Shown here: one piece after another, positions 23,444 to 33,378 of the stretch
Position numbering within the stretch: position 1 is the stretch's first letter
How the letters are laid out: every line of letters begins with the position of its first letter
Source: Tridacna crocea
Lineage: Eukaryota > Mollusca > Bivalvia > Cardiida > Cardiidae
NCBI GenBank assembly: GCA_943736015.1
Contig: OX031059.1
Span: 58,291,159 to 58,355,158 of the forward strand
Reading direction: 5' to 3'
DNA: 64,000 nucleotides
Notes under the pieces: generated by a model
What the model saw: the letters and a program-made list of their open reading frames with translations, nothing else
Told to the model about the DNA's origin: nothing
Databases searched by the model: none
Position numbers and translations under genes: made by a program

Positions 23444-26400
23444 GTGACGACAGACTCAAACTCAGTTATTTGATTCAGTTCTGTGATGGCGAAGCTAAAA
23501 GGGCAATTGAGGACTGTGTGTTACTGGAGCCTAGTGAAGGTTATAGATGTGCTAGGAATATTCTTTTTTCAAGATACGGTAGACCATACAATATTGCTCG
23601 CAGTTACATAGATCTGCTTGTTCATGGACCATCCTTGAAAACGTCTGACACCGAAGGCCTATCAAACCTAGCGCTACAAATGAGAAAATGCGAGATTACG
23701 TTATCACAGCTAGAATTCAACTCGGACATTGATAATACAGACAACTTACGCCGTCTTGTAAAACGCCTGCCTGTGCACATTCGAAGTAAATGGGTTGAAG
23801 TGGCGCACTCAATTACAGTGTCGGGCAGAGAACCTCGCTTCTCCGATTTGGTAAAATTCGTGGATCAAAGAGCACAGATTGCCAACTCTATGTATGGAGC
23901 TGACCTTGCTAGAGAAAGTAGTCATGGAAACAAAGTTGAAAGGGTAGCAAAATCCACACCGACTGCTTTTTCGCGTGGAAATGACGTAACACATTTTGCT
24001 GTTAGCAGTGATCAAGAAAAACTTAACGAACGTAAATGTTGCTGTTGTAAGGGTCTATGTCAAGATTTAGCTTCATGCGAGAAATTCAAAAGAATGCATT
24101 TAAACGAGAGAGAAAAATTTGTTCGCGCTTCTAAACTTTGCTTCAATTGCTTAAAAGGTAGACACTATTCAAATGTGTTTAGAAAACGAGCATCGTGCAC
24201 TGTCCCAGACTGTAATTCAAAACACCACTACCTGCTGCACAACTGGGTAAATCGGAAGGTCGCTGATCAGACAGCCGTACAGTCGTCTGTAAATTGCACA
24301 GCTACAAAGGGATCGTGCGTAAAGAACTGCTTAGGGATTATTCCAGTGACTGTATCTGGCGCAAGTGGAAAATGTTTCAAAACTTATGCTCTTTTGGACG
24401 ACGGTGCAGATAAATCGTTGTGTGACGAGCGCCTTCTAAATGTTCTCAACGTGCCCGGTAGACCAGTGACGTTCAATATGACAACAGCCAGCTCAACTGG
24501 AAGCACAGTAGAAGGAAATGAAGTTGATTTGCAAATTCAACCAGCGTCTGGTGGCTCTATAATTAATTTAAACAAAATTTGGTCGGTAAAAACACTGCCT
24601 ATTTCTACTAAATCTGCTGCGAAGAGTTCAGATCTCCAGAGCTTACCGTATTTGTCCGACATCGAGATACCCGATATTGATGCCAGTTCTGTGATGTTAT
24701 TGATAGGGACCGACATACCACAGGCTCATATTCCGCTCGAAGTACGATCCGGCCGCAATGATCAACCATATACTGTAAGAACTCAACTTGGCTGGGCGGT
24801 ACGCGGACCTATACCTCAGAGAGCTCTACCCACTGCAGTAAACATCAATTTTCAACAGACCGCTGATGTAATGTTACAACAACAACTCGAAAAAATGTGG
24901 AATACGGACTTCAATGATAAAGCACACGTGGAGAAGTACTCTATGTCTTCAGAGGACGAGAGAGCACTCAAAATAATGGAAAAGTCACTGAAACACGAAA
25001 ATGGACATTATTCGCTAAAATTACCGTGGCGCGATGAAACGGCGAAAATACCAAACAATTTGACAATGGCTTATGCGCGTCTTGGACAGTTAAAACGGAA
25101 ATTAGCGAGAGATCCCGAGTTACATGAAATGTACACTACCACTGTGTCCGATTACGTTCAAAAGGGATATGCGAAGGAGGTAACAAAGATTGAAACTGGC
25201 AACAACCATGTATGGTATTTACCCCATCACCCCTTGACGAATCCAAACAAACCTGGGAAAGTTAGAGTTGTTTTCGACTGTGCAGCAATGTACAAGGGAA
25301 TGTCTCTAAATAGTCAACTCTTACAAGGACCCGACCTCATGAATAGTCTGGTAGGTGTACTTACTCGATTCAGACAAGAGCATGTAGCTCTAGCAGCAGA
25401 CATTGAAGCCATGTTTCACCAGGTGCGAGTCCATGATGAAGACTGCGACGCTCTGCGCTTTCTATGGTGGCCCAGAGGTGACTTAAATCGACAACCTAAG
25501 TGTTACCGAATGCAAGTGCACTTGTTCGGAGCAACATCATCACCAAGCTGCACAGCCTATGCATTGAGGCGCACAGCTTCAGACCATGCACACATGTACG
25601 AATCGGAAGTTGTTGAAACTATTAGAAGAAACTTTTATGTGGATGATTGTTTAAATTCCGTATCTTCCGAGGAAAGAGCAATCACTTTAGCGTCAGATTT
25701 ACAGTCATTGATGCAGAGAGGAGGATTTCGACTCACAAAATGGTTGAGTAATAACAGAAACGTAGTGGACTCTATACCAGAGTCTGAACGGGCGCCTTCT
25801 ATAAAAAATCTTGCCAAGGGAGACAATCTGCCGCTAGATCGCGCTCTTGGTGTACAGTGGGATATAGTCCGAGATGAAATAAGATTCAAGGTGAAATTAA
25901 GCGAAAAACCGTTGACTAGACGTGGAATACTCTCAACTGTCAGTTCCTTATTTGACCCACTTGGACTTGTATGTCCAGTGTTACTACCGGCAAAGGCCAT
26001 AGTACAGAAATTATGTAAAGAGAAGATTGGGTGGGATGATCAGATTTCCGAAAAGTGCTCGCGAGAATGGCGGCAGTGGCTAAATGCACTACCAGCATTA
26101 GAAAAGGTAGCGATAAAACGTTGTTTCAAGCCGCAAGGTTTCGGACAGGTACGAAATGCCCAGCTGCACGTATTCTGCGATGGATCTGAACTTGGATACG
26201 GAGCATGTGCATACATAAGGCTAGCCGACGAACATGGAAAGATAGCATGCTCACTAATCATGGGAAAATCGCGTTTGGCTCCTATTAAACAGACTTCAAT
26301 ACCGAGGCTCGAGTTATCCGGGGCGGTTGTTGCGTCACGTCTATATGGACTTATCAAACACGAGCTCGAAATCGACATTGACCACGTGATATTCTGGACT

Positions 26401-28185
26401 GATTCTATGATCGTTCTAGGATATATTAAAAATGAGACGCGTAGGTTCAAAACCTTCGTTGGGAACAGATTAGGACAAATACATGAATTGACATCTCCGG
26501 AACAGTGGCGACACGTAGATACACACTCTAATCCCGCAGACCTGGCTTCAAGAGGTATAGAAGCATATGATTTGAAAAGTCTGAGTCTATGGTTAAATGG
26601 ACCGGACTTTCTTCTGAAAGATGAAGGATATTGGCCTGTGAAGCGCAGCGCTCCAGATATAGATGAGACCGATACAGAAGTAAAACGGGAAATAACGCTA
26701 AATGCAACGACTTGCGACATTGACAAAGTAATTAACTATTACTCGGATTGGACAGCATTGAGAAGAGCTGTCGCTTGGTTTACACGTTTCGTGGCCTACT
26801 GCAGTAATAAGTATCTGAAGAGAAAGACTGAATGTAACACGGGTGAGCTTACTGTATGCGAACTTCTCAACGCAACACAAGTATTATTGTGTCTAGCACA
26901 AAATGATCATTTCAAAGACGAAATAAAATCACTACAAAACAATACAGGTGTGAAGAAATCTAGCAATGTCGCATCTCTCAATCCTACGCTCCAAAATGGA
27001 TTGATCCGAATACGTGGACGCGTAACAAAACAGAATCAGCAATCAATTATCTTGCCAAGTGATCATCATGTGACCAAGTTGATCATTTCACATTACCATA
27101 GGAACTTAGGGCATGTGGGAACTCAGCAGGTTCTCGCTGCAGTACGAGAGAAATACTGGATAATCAAAGGACATGCAACTGTGAAGAAAGTATTATCGTC
27201 ATGCGTGACATGCAAGCGTGTGCACGGTCCGTGGTCCAGTCAGCAAATGGCCCCTCTCCTGGATGAACAGATGAAAGCAGACATGCCACCATTCACATTC
27301 GTTGGAATCGATTATTTCGGGCCCTTTACGGTTAAGTTAGGTCGCGCACGTGCCAATCGATATGGATGCATCTTCACCTGTCTTACAAGTCGTGCGGTTC
27401 ACTTCGAAATCGCCCATAGTCTCACAACGAGTTCCTTTATTGCTGCCTTCCAGCGTTTTGAAAGCAGACGTGGACGACCACGAAAAGTTTACAGCGATAA
27501 TGGTACCAACCTTGTCGGAGGTGAACACGAGCTACGTAGTTCAATAGATGGATGGAACCAATCGAAAATCAGTAGGCACTTTACGCAGAATGAAATTGAG
27601 TGGCATTTCAATCCACCCCAAGCTAGTCATATGGGTGGAGCATGGGAACGTTTGATTCGCTCAACAAGATTAATTCTGAGATCCATTGTGTCAGAACAGC
27701 TACTAAACGACGAGCAGTTACTTACCTTCATGGCTGAAGCTGAGAAGATCCTCAATGATAGACCTTTGACACCCGTGAGTAGTGACCCAAGAGACCCATT
27801 AGCGTTAACGCCAAACATGTTGCTGTTAATGAAATCTAATCGATGTTTACCTGTTGGAGTCTTCAATAAGGACGACGTATATGCAAAAAGATGGTGGAAA
27901 CAAATTCAGTACCTTGCCGATGTGTTCTGGAGACGGTGGTTACGGGAATATTTACCCTTATTACAAAAACGTCAGAAATGGCAACGCAAGATAACAAACG
28001 TGAAAAAGGGTGACGTGGTTCTGGTCGCTTCCGACCACAGTCCTAGAGGACAATGGCCGTTGGCTAGAGTTGATGAAGTGAACTATGGTAGAGATGGTTT
28101 GGTTAGAAGTTGTGTGATTAAAACTCCGTCAGGACAATTAGTTAGACCAGTGACTAAACTTTGTGTACTGGAAAGTTCTGTTTAA
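23398..28185 (+). CDS. BEL/Pao pol polyprotein (protease, RT, RNase H, integrase)
   Basis: 1595 codons from the first ATG, though the true protein probably continues from the gag frame. In order: rest of the DUF1759-like region (1-130); Cys/His-rich knuckles with CCCC and CFNCLKGRH (about 213-281); aspartic protease with YALLDDGADKSL (about 330-340, DDG where DSG or DTG is usual); reverse transcriptase with VRVVFDCAA (about 622), ALAADIEAMFHQV (about 660) and the catalytic NFYVDDCLNS (about 745); RNase H with VFCDGSELGYGA (about 924) and FWTDSMIVLGY (about 999); integrase zinc region HYHRNLGH with CVTCKR (about 1231-1275); integrase core with GIDYFGP, YSDNGTNL and GGAWERL (D about 1304, D about 1366, E about 1417); and a C-terminal DUF5641-like domain from about 1535. 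All frames are intact, and a recent insertion explains this. Confidence 0.93.
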   Translation: MQICEQFETNIESRVSDDRLKLSYLIQFCDGEAKRAIEDCVLLEPSEGYRCARNILFSRYGRPYNIARSYIDLLVHGPSLKTSDTEGLSNLALQMRKCEITLSQLEFNSDIDNTDNLRRLVKRLPVHIRSKWVEVAHSITVSGREPRFSDLVKFVDQRAQIANSMYGADLARESSHGNKVERVAKSTPTAFSRGNDVTHFAVSSDQEKLNERKCCCCKGLCQDLASCEKFKRMHLNEREKFVRASKLCFNCLKGRHYSNVFRKRASCTVPDCNSKHHYLLHNWVNRKVADQTAVQSSVNCTATKGSCVKNCLGIIPVTVSGASGKCFKTYALLDDGADKSLCDERLLNVLNVPGRPVTFNMTTASSTGSTVEGNEVDLQIQPASGGSIINLNKIWSVKTLPISTKSAAKSSDLQSLPYLSDIEIPDIDASSVMLLIGTDIPQAHIPLEVRSGRNDQPYTVRTQLGWAVRGPIPQRALPTAVNINFQQTADVMLQQQLEKMWNTDFNDKAHVEKYSMSSEDERALKIMEKSLKHENGHYSLKLPWRDETAKIPNNLTMAYARLGQLKRKLARDPELHEMYTTTVSDYVQKGYAKEVTKIETGNNHVWYLPHHPLTNPNKPGKVRVVFDCAAMYKGMSLNSQLLQGPDLMNSLVGVLTRFRQEHVALAADIEAMFHQVRVHDEDCDALRFLWWPRGDLNRQPKCYRMQVHLFGATSSPSCTAYALRRTASDHAHMYESEVVETIRRNFYVDDCLNSVSSEERAITLASDLQSLMQRGGFRLTKWLSNNRNVVDSIPESERAPSIKNLAKGDNLPLDRALGVQWDIVRDEIRFKVKLSEKPLTRRGILSTVSSLFDPLGLVCPVLLPAKAIVQKLCKEKIGWDDQISEKCSREWRQWLNALPALEKVAIKRCFKPQGFGQVRNAQLHVFCDGSELGYGACAYIRLADEHGKIACSLIMGKSRLAPIKQTSIPRLELSGAVVASRLYGLIKHELEIDIDHVIFWTDSMIVLGYIKNETRRFKTFVGNRLGQIHELTSPEQWRHVDTHSNPADLASRGIEAYDLKSLSLWLNGPDFLLKDEGYWPVKRSAPDIDETDTEVKREITLNATTCDIDKVINYYSDWTALRRAVAWFTRFVAYCSNKYLKRKTECNTGELTVCELLNATQVLLCLAQNDHFKDEIKSLQNNTGVKKSSNVASLNPTLQNGLIRIRGRVTKQNQQSIILPSDHHVTKLIISHYHRNLGHVGTQQVLAAVREKYWIIKGHATVKKVLSSCVTCKRVHGPWSSQQMAPLLDEQMKADMPPFTFVGIDYFGPFTVKLGRARANRYGCIFTCLTSRAVHFEIAHSLTTSSFIAAFQRFESRRGRPRKVYSDNGTNLVGGEHELRSSIDGWNQSKISRHFTQNEIEWHFNPPQASHMGGAWERLIRSTRLILRSIVSEQLLNDEQLLTFMAEAEKILNDRPLTPVSSDPRDPLALTPNMLLLMKSNRCLPVGVFNKDDVYAKRWWKQIQYLADVFWRRWLREYLPLLQKRQKWQRKITNVKKGDVVLVASDHSPRGQWPLARVDEVNYGRDGLVRSCVIKTPSGQLVRPVTKLCVLESSV

Positions 28186-28332
28186 ATATTATGTTATCAG
28201 AAACACTTTATGCCATCCATGTAGATGAGAATTCCGCAGAACACTTATAGTTCGATAATGAATTTCATAAATGTTTCTACTTAAGTATATATATGTACTA
28301 CACTTTGTATTTGATGAAATATGATAATTTCA

Positions 28333-28342
28333 TGGTGGGGAC
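28333..28342 (+). promoter_or_regulatory. Polypurine tract of the BEL/Pao element
   Basis: TGGTGGGGAC directly abuts the 3' LTR start. A purine-rich run in this position primes plus-strand DNA synthesis in LTR retrotransposons. Confidence 0.6.
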
Positions 28343-28871
28343 TGTAAAAGACGCTGCGCCGTCTTTTTTAAAAAATGCAAGTTACACGTCTATCCTTTGG
28401 CGCGCTTTACAAATTGAACGTGAAAACGCACGTTAGCATGTGAAGTTACGTCATAACGGTCAGTTTGTTTACCAAGTTTCAGTTGAAATGTGACCATCAA
28501 TTGAGAAGGGTGGATTTCTAATAATCGGTTACTGTTCAGTAAGTTTATATTAATTAATATTTCAAGTTAAAATTATTCTAAGGAAATTGTTTTATTATAC
28601 AAGTTAAATAGTACAAGCAAATTATTTAACTGTGAAATTTATTGTATAGCGTAAGATATTTAGTCATTAGAAAACATTTTCAAATACTGTTTTAGCATTG
28701 TTTTAGCATTGTATCAATTGTCTCTACCCTGTTGATGATTTGTTATTGAATATGAAATTTAATGTTATTGTATATTTCTCTTGTAGAGAATCGTCACGAT
28801 TTGTCAATAAACTTGATAGAAAAAGGGAATATCGGCGCATACTTGACATAACTCCCACACCCCTCTCTACA
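28343..28871 (+). repeat. 3' LTR of the BEL/Pao element
   Basis: Same 529-bp length as the 5' LTR, starting TGTAAAAG and ending CTCTACA, so TG...CA type. Four substitutions relative to the left copy were seen by eye (99.2 percent identity). The internal AATAAA is at 28806-28811. Confidence 0.92.
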
Positions 28872-29032
28872 AAAGTGACTGAAAATTTTAAACTTGCTTT
28901 GGGAAGGGAAGAAAACATTGTGGGAAAAGGATAAAATGCTGGTTACCAGCATTTTCTCCTTTTTCCACAATCTTTTCAAAAGGCTGCTATCACAGGGTCG
29001 TAAAAACCAGGGATTGTTTGTTAAAGGGTTAA
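28872..29032 (+). mobile_element. Right part of the split palindromic MITE
   Basis: Continues from 21913: AAAGTGACTGAAAATTTTAA, GAAAACATTGTGGG, the central palindrome (GGATAAAATGCTGGT then ACCAGCATTTTCTCC), and right end GGGATTGTTTGTTAAAGGGT closing in TTAA. Confidence 0.9.
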
Positions 29033-29132
29033 AGTAACTTTCAAGGAAAATATCTCCAAACTGGACACTGTAGATCCGTGGTCGGACTGCAAGTTCTGTG
29101 CAGTGTGGTCTTGATTTACACAGTCCGCAAAG
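29033..29132. other. Short spacer containing the left SINE target duplication
   Basis: CACAGTCCGCAAAG at 29119-29132 is repeated as CACAGACTGCAAAG at 29498-29511 (12 of 14 bases identical), flanking the SINE. Confidence 0.6.
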
Positions 29133-29462
29133 CCGCGCCCTTATAGCTCAGTCGGTAGCGTGCAGGACATGAGAACAGGAGGTCGCTGATTTGATCCCTG
29201 GCTTGGCCAATTTCTTTCCGGGGATTGATGATAGTCATTGCGACAGGATTCATTCCTCTCCCACCTCTGACCATTGACTTAAAGATGGTTATGTGGGAAA
29301 GCAGCCAGTGGCTTGGAAAGAAACGTGGGTTCAAAGTACTGGTAAAGGAGACTCCAGGAAAGCATGGATAGGTGAACTGGCCGCCGCGATATAACTGAAA
29401 TAATGTTGAAAACGGCCTTAAACACTATGCAACCAACCAATCAATCAATCAATCAACCAATC

Positions 29463-29497
<35 letters not shown>
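29133..29497 (+). mobile_element. tRNA-derived SINE with (CAAT)n tail
   Basis: The head carries RNA polymerase III promoter boxes: A-box-like TATAGCTCAGTCGGTAGCG at about 29142 and B-box-like GGTCGCTGATTTGATCCC at about 29181. A tRNA-unrelated body follows with a conserved 3' part (GAACTGGCCGCCGCGATATA, AACTGAAATAATGTTGAAAA), then a (CAAT)n tail at about 29431-29497. Target duplications of about 14 bp flank it. Body and tail resemble SINEs widespread in bivalves; that match is from memory and untested. A minus-strand relative lies at 49652-49928. Confidence 0.8.
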
Positions 29498-29499
<2 letters not shown>

Positions 29500-29606
29500 C
29501 AGACTGCAAAGGGTCTTTGAATAGCGCTTTGTAGCCAATATGGGTTAACCCATCTAGATATTGCTGTATTTCTGATTCCAAGACTAGCCATCTAATGGGC
29601 TTTAGA

Positions 29607-29864
29607 CATCCTCGGATACCCCGGGGTCTCCCTATTTGCTACGCTACATCGACCCCCGGGATAATTAATTGAATTTCCCTCGCTTTACCGCTGGCCGAAT
29701 ACTGGCTTTTCATTGGTTCCATCATCATTTTGTGATGGGCGAGTGGACTGTACGTTATGACGTTTCGTATCGATTTTCGGCGGTTGATTCAAAGTTTTAT
29801 TAGTCAATTGTCCCAGGGTCGATGTAGCGTCGCAAATAAGGAGACCCCGGGGTATCCGAGGATG
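29607..29864. mobile_element. MULE-like MITE with 9-bp target duplication
   Basis: Terminal repeats of about 50 bp: left CATCCTCGGATACCCCGGGG, right its exact inverse at the tip with a few changes inward. GGCTTTAGA occurs directly on both sides (29598-29606 and 29865-29873). A 9-bp duplication with no coding capacity suggests a non-autonomous Mutator-like element. Confidence 0.85.
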
Positions 29865-30136
29865 GGCTTTAGATGTCGGTCTCGAAAAATTGCAACTGCC
29901 CTCGAATTATAATCTAGATATTAAAACCTTACAAGATAATAATATTGCGGTAATTCTAATTGTTATTATGATTATTTTTGGCTTTCGTGCCCAAAACTGA
30001 CATTCATTGTATCTGTAATTAGATGCAGTTTTTTAACATCTTTGTATGCAACCTTATGAGGTCTCTTTATCCCTGAATTGTTTTTAAGTTGTTAGTAGGA
30101 GACATGTTGTCGTCTTTGTGATTTTAGGAACTTCTG
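29865..30136. other. Non-coding, no recognisable feature
   Basis: AT-rich. No inverted repeat or coding signal was noted. Confidence 0.5.
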
Positions 30137-30335
30137 GGCCGGTATTCACCAGCCATTCTTGAGAAAATTCTAAGTCTTATTCTCCAAGGTTTTCTAAATT
30201 TGTAAGTAACACAACTTCTGATTGGCTAAACCATTCTCTGATTGGCTAAACCGAATGGTTTAGCCAATCAGAAGTTGTGTTACTTACAAAAATGTAGAAA
30301 AATCTGGAGAATAAGACAAAGAATGTCTTGTCAGA
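30137..30335. mobile_element. Hairpin MITE (GGCCGGTATTCACC family), 3' end eroded
   Basis: CTG at 30134-30136 precedes GGCCGGTATTCACCAGCCAT. The central inverted repeat ACTTCTGATTGGCTAAACC is present, with part of the left arm (TCTGATTGGCTAAACC) duplicated in tandem. The right terminal repeat is lost. Confidence 0.65.
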
Positions 30336-30961
30336 ATTAACCAATTAGGCTACAATTGTTATAATTCAAATTTCTTCTTACTGCAATCTTGTTAAGTCAA
30401 AAACAACCGAGTTAATCAAAATGGTTGAGTTTCAGGAGACAGAACTATCACGATAACTTTATCACGAATGTCAGCTTCGCGAACTATTGAGAAATTTTGC
30501 ATTAAAATATTAAATTTATCATGATAATTATCATTTTCAGGAAACTTTTCAATACCTCGATAAAGATTTCCCATAAACTTTAATTTATCGCGATAGTTTT
30601 CTGAAATAATTATAATAGCTATCTCGTATCTCGTGGCAGAAAATGCCACCATACTTTCTGAAAAGTACAAGATCGTTATTAGGCCGTAGAAATGTGTCGA
30701 ATTTATATATTTAGCGCCGAAAGAGTTTACTTGAACTAATCCTTGAAAAGACGGTTCAAAGAATTATTTTCCAGCAGTAAGCCGATTAAATATCGATAGC
30801 AATGCTTTCTTGCCGAGAGACAATGAACTCAGAAGTACAAATAACACGCTACTGTGAAAAAAAAAGATTCGTTGCCATTTACTGCTATCTAAATCAGTCT
30901 TTAGTCTAAACTTTAGGACAAGCTGATTGGCTGTGACGAAAGGTTTAACCAGGACAAATTG
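30336..30961. other. Non-coding with several (T)TATCGCGATAA-like motifs
   Basis: 30440-30610 has repeated TTTATC(A/G)CGATAA-type words, probably a diverged repeat. No gene is seen. Confidence 0.4.
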
Positions 30962-31130
30962 CTGGGTCCCGTTTTACTAAGATAGTTACGAACAAAATTT
31001 TCGTAAGTTTTTACGTAAGTCTAAAAAAAGTGCGTAAGTGCGTTTTACTAAAAAAGATCGTAAGTGATCCGAGCGTAAGTTTTTGCGTAACTTTACGTAA
31101 AAAAAAACCTACCGTACCTCTCGCGTAAAA

Positions 31131-31328
31131 ATGGCCGACAACAGAGGCAGAGTGCGGGCCGAAAGAGTTTTTCGTGAAAGGACAAACTGGTTAGACGAAT
31201 TAAGTGAGAGAGAGGTAAAGGAAAAGTACCGTTTGACGAAAGATAGAATCCGGTGGCTTAACGAATTGATAAGGGACGAAATTGAGCCCCAAACCAACAG
31301 GAGCCATGCCGTAAATACATTGACCAAG
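31131..31328 (+). CDS. HARBI1-like transposase, first exon only
   Basis: 66 codons from ATG to a canonical donor (ACCAAG then GTAAG at 31329). The peptide has the layout of HARBI1 N-termini: RVRAERVFRERTNWLDEL, EKYRLTKDRIRWL and PQTNRSHAVNTLTKV, corresponding to the usual FRDRxxPLD, RYRFxxxxI and RRSxALxxxxQ blocks upstream of the DDE domain. The exon is open and the donor intact. No downstream exon with DDE motifs was found before the right terminal repeat, so this is probably a remnant left by internal deletion, or a short protein if the intron is retained (the frame then ends at 31376). HARBI1-type transposases normally need a second Myb-like protein, also not seen here. Confidence 0.65.
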
Positions 31329-31572
31329 GTAAGATTTAGAATGAGTACTGCACTGTTTCTATACTGTATAGCATAAACCTGAATATCGAGATGTAGATAT
31401 AATCGACATCATAGATTTTATAAATGAACGTATTCCCTTTCACTATTTAGCTGAAGGTACCGGACGGATACCGGTCTAAATTTTCGAATATGTAAACAAC
31501 CCTAGTAGAAGATCAACCCTATAGTTTTGTTGCGAAAAGAAATGAGTGTAATGAAACTTGAGCTTTATTATA

Positions 31573-31726
31573 GGGTTGAGTGCAGATTTTTGTATTTTCA
31601 TCGAGATATAAAATGCAATTGCCTTATTACATGGCAAATAACGCCCGAAGGGCGTTATGTTAAGCCATGTAATAAGGCAATTGCATTTTATATCTCGATG
31701 AAAACAGAAAAATCTGCACTCAACCC
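31573..31726. mobile_element. Hairpin MITE with 5-bp duplication TTATA
   Basis: 154-bp near-perfect palindrome: arms of about 65 bp starting GGGTTGAGTGCAGA, with centre AACGCCCGAAGGGCGTTA. TTATA flanks it at 31568-31572 and 31727-31731. It is inserted inside the Harbinger-like element, so it is younger than that element. Confidence 0.8.
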
Positions 31727-32172
31727 TTATAGTTGCACTCGCTGTTCACTTTAATCACTTTTCGAAAATGATAGAGAGAAAAAATTCACGGACAAATACG
31801 ACAGTAAATACGAGTTAATTTCCTTCGCGGATACTTGATAGAACGGGCATAAATACACAATCTATTTTTAGCTTTTCAACATTTCTTTTTAGTCGGAGGC
31901 GGCCATTTTGCTGTCTTTGAAATCATACTTTCGATGGTTCATCGAACAAAATTTAAGAATAAAATAATTATGTCTACATAGATCTATATGAACAATACAA
32001 TCAACTATCTAAACTTGAGGCTAAGCGGACGCTGTGTTCTTTCTAGTTACCTTTTCATAGATAATTTGTTAAGAATAAGCATGCGTACATACCGTCGGCA
32101 GATCTGTTCTCGATGAGTATCTATCTGTTGCAGATATAAGACTTGGTTTATCCTATGTTTTTTGTTTAGATA

Positions 32173-32309
32173 TGAATCGAATGACGCCAACGTTTTGTGA
32201 CCTACTTATTAGAACACACACACACACACACAAAAAAACAACAGTGAATCGAATGACGCCAACGTTTTGTGACCTACTTATTAGAACAGACACAAAAAAA
32301 AAACAGTGT
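32173..32309 (+). repeat. Local tandem duplication, about 72 bp, two copies
   Basis: TGAATCGAATGACGCCAACG at 32173 recurs at 32245, and identity continues through TTGTGACCTACTTATTAGAA. The (CA)n between them has shrunk to a single ACACA in the second copy. Confidence 0.85.
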
Positions 32310-33378
32310 CGCAGCTGTTAATTTTTCAATATGTATTTCTGGTTTCCCAGTTCTAGGCTTGTTTCTAATATCGTTCCTATCACGCCAACATTTCAAAAAT
32401 TCTTAACACAGTATATTCGCTTCCTTCGATCCTTTCTCCAATAGTTCTTTCACTATATAGATCTATATTCCATCAAATCCACGATAACTTTTTTCTGGGC
32501 ATTAGCATTTTTTAACCTAATCCCCGCAATACAAAAGTTTAATTCCGTCATGAAACAAGAAGTCAAGTTCATTTATAATAAATGCAAGAGTGATTTTTCC
32601 GTTTACACAGTGTACTAAATTTAACTCAGTGGCCTTGGCTTCCAAGAAATCGATCGCTGACGTATTAAATGATGTAACTGATGACGTCGACCATTCAGAC
32701 TCTCTGTTCACTGTTGGCATTTTATTTTCAGGTGCAAATAAAGTTAAATATGCATCATTTTATCAAGGGTTATTCGTTAGTTTCCTTTTTGCAAGTTTTT
32801 TAAAGAAAAAGAAATTGATCTTTTTGCATTTGACTGATTCAGCGATGGAACTCTAAATATAGCCCATAAACAGTTTGCATGAAATCTAAAATTAGATACC
32901 TACAACAATTGGAAAAACCGAAAGCAGTGCTAAAATTGCGTTCATCGAAAAATAACATGCAGTTTTTTTTTCATCACATGACCCGATTCTGACCAATGAA
33001 AAAACGACTTTACACAATGAGTGCAATTATTACGGTATATCATTATTGTTCTTCATGGATACCTATTGAAATTAGATACTATGAAGCGTAATTATGATTT
33101 TCATGGGTTTTCATGATACTGTACGTGTGGGGAGTGCCCGGTTTACAATTACTGTAGGCACAGGAATAGCGGAATATTTATAATAGAGAGTGTCCACTTC
33201 GGCTGACATTCAGCTACTTTCACTGACTAAACGTCCGATTCCTCCAAAAAGAAAACCTTCTTTTTTGAAGAGTTACAAAAAAATATGGCGCGAACGCTCA
33301 CGCTAAACTTACGCAAGGTTTTTCGTAACCTTAAAGATACGCAAAAACTTACGTAAATGTTAGTAAAACGGCACCCTG

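Larger units (their letters stand above)
21909..28876 (+). mobile_element. BEL/Pao LTR retrotransposon with 5-bp target duplication AAAGT
   Basis: Complete element: 5' LTR 21914-22442, gag-like frame, pol frame, purine-rich tract, 3' LTR 28343-28871. AAAGT repeats at 21909-21913 and 28872-28876. No envelope-like frame follows pol. The two 529-bp LTRs differ at four positions by eye (near 22014, 22073, 22284 and 22441 of the left copy), so insertion is recent. It sits inside a palindromic MITE. Confidence 0.93.
30965..33375 (+). mobile_element. Harbinger-like DNA transposon, transposase core lost
   Basis: Ends GGTCCCGTTTTACTAA and the inverse of GGTGCCGTTTTACTAA, followed inward on both sides by repeated CGTAAGTTTTTACGTAAG-type motifs. 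The duplication is CTG at 30962-30964 and 33376-33378; the right flank reads CTGGTCTT, like the CWG-centred target reported for a fish Harbinger. One exon resembling the start of a HARBI1-type transposase is at 31131-31328, but no DDE core was found in the remaining 2 kb, which hold a hairpin MITE and a local duplication. Confidence 0.75.

Noticed and set aside
26040-26726. 228-codon minus-strand frame
   Set aside because: Lies opposite the BEL/Pao pol frame, which has clear RNase H motifs; it is a shadow.
28724-28934. Open frames across the 3' LTR and MITE
   Set aside because: Read-through of non-coding LTR into the MITE; no conserved peptide.
29136-29205. tRNA gene
   Set aside because: A- and B-boxes are present, but the acceptor stem does not pair and SINE body and tail follow, so it is the head of a SINE.
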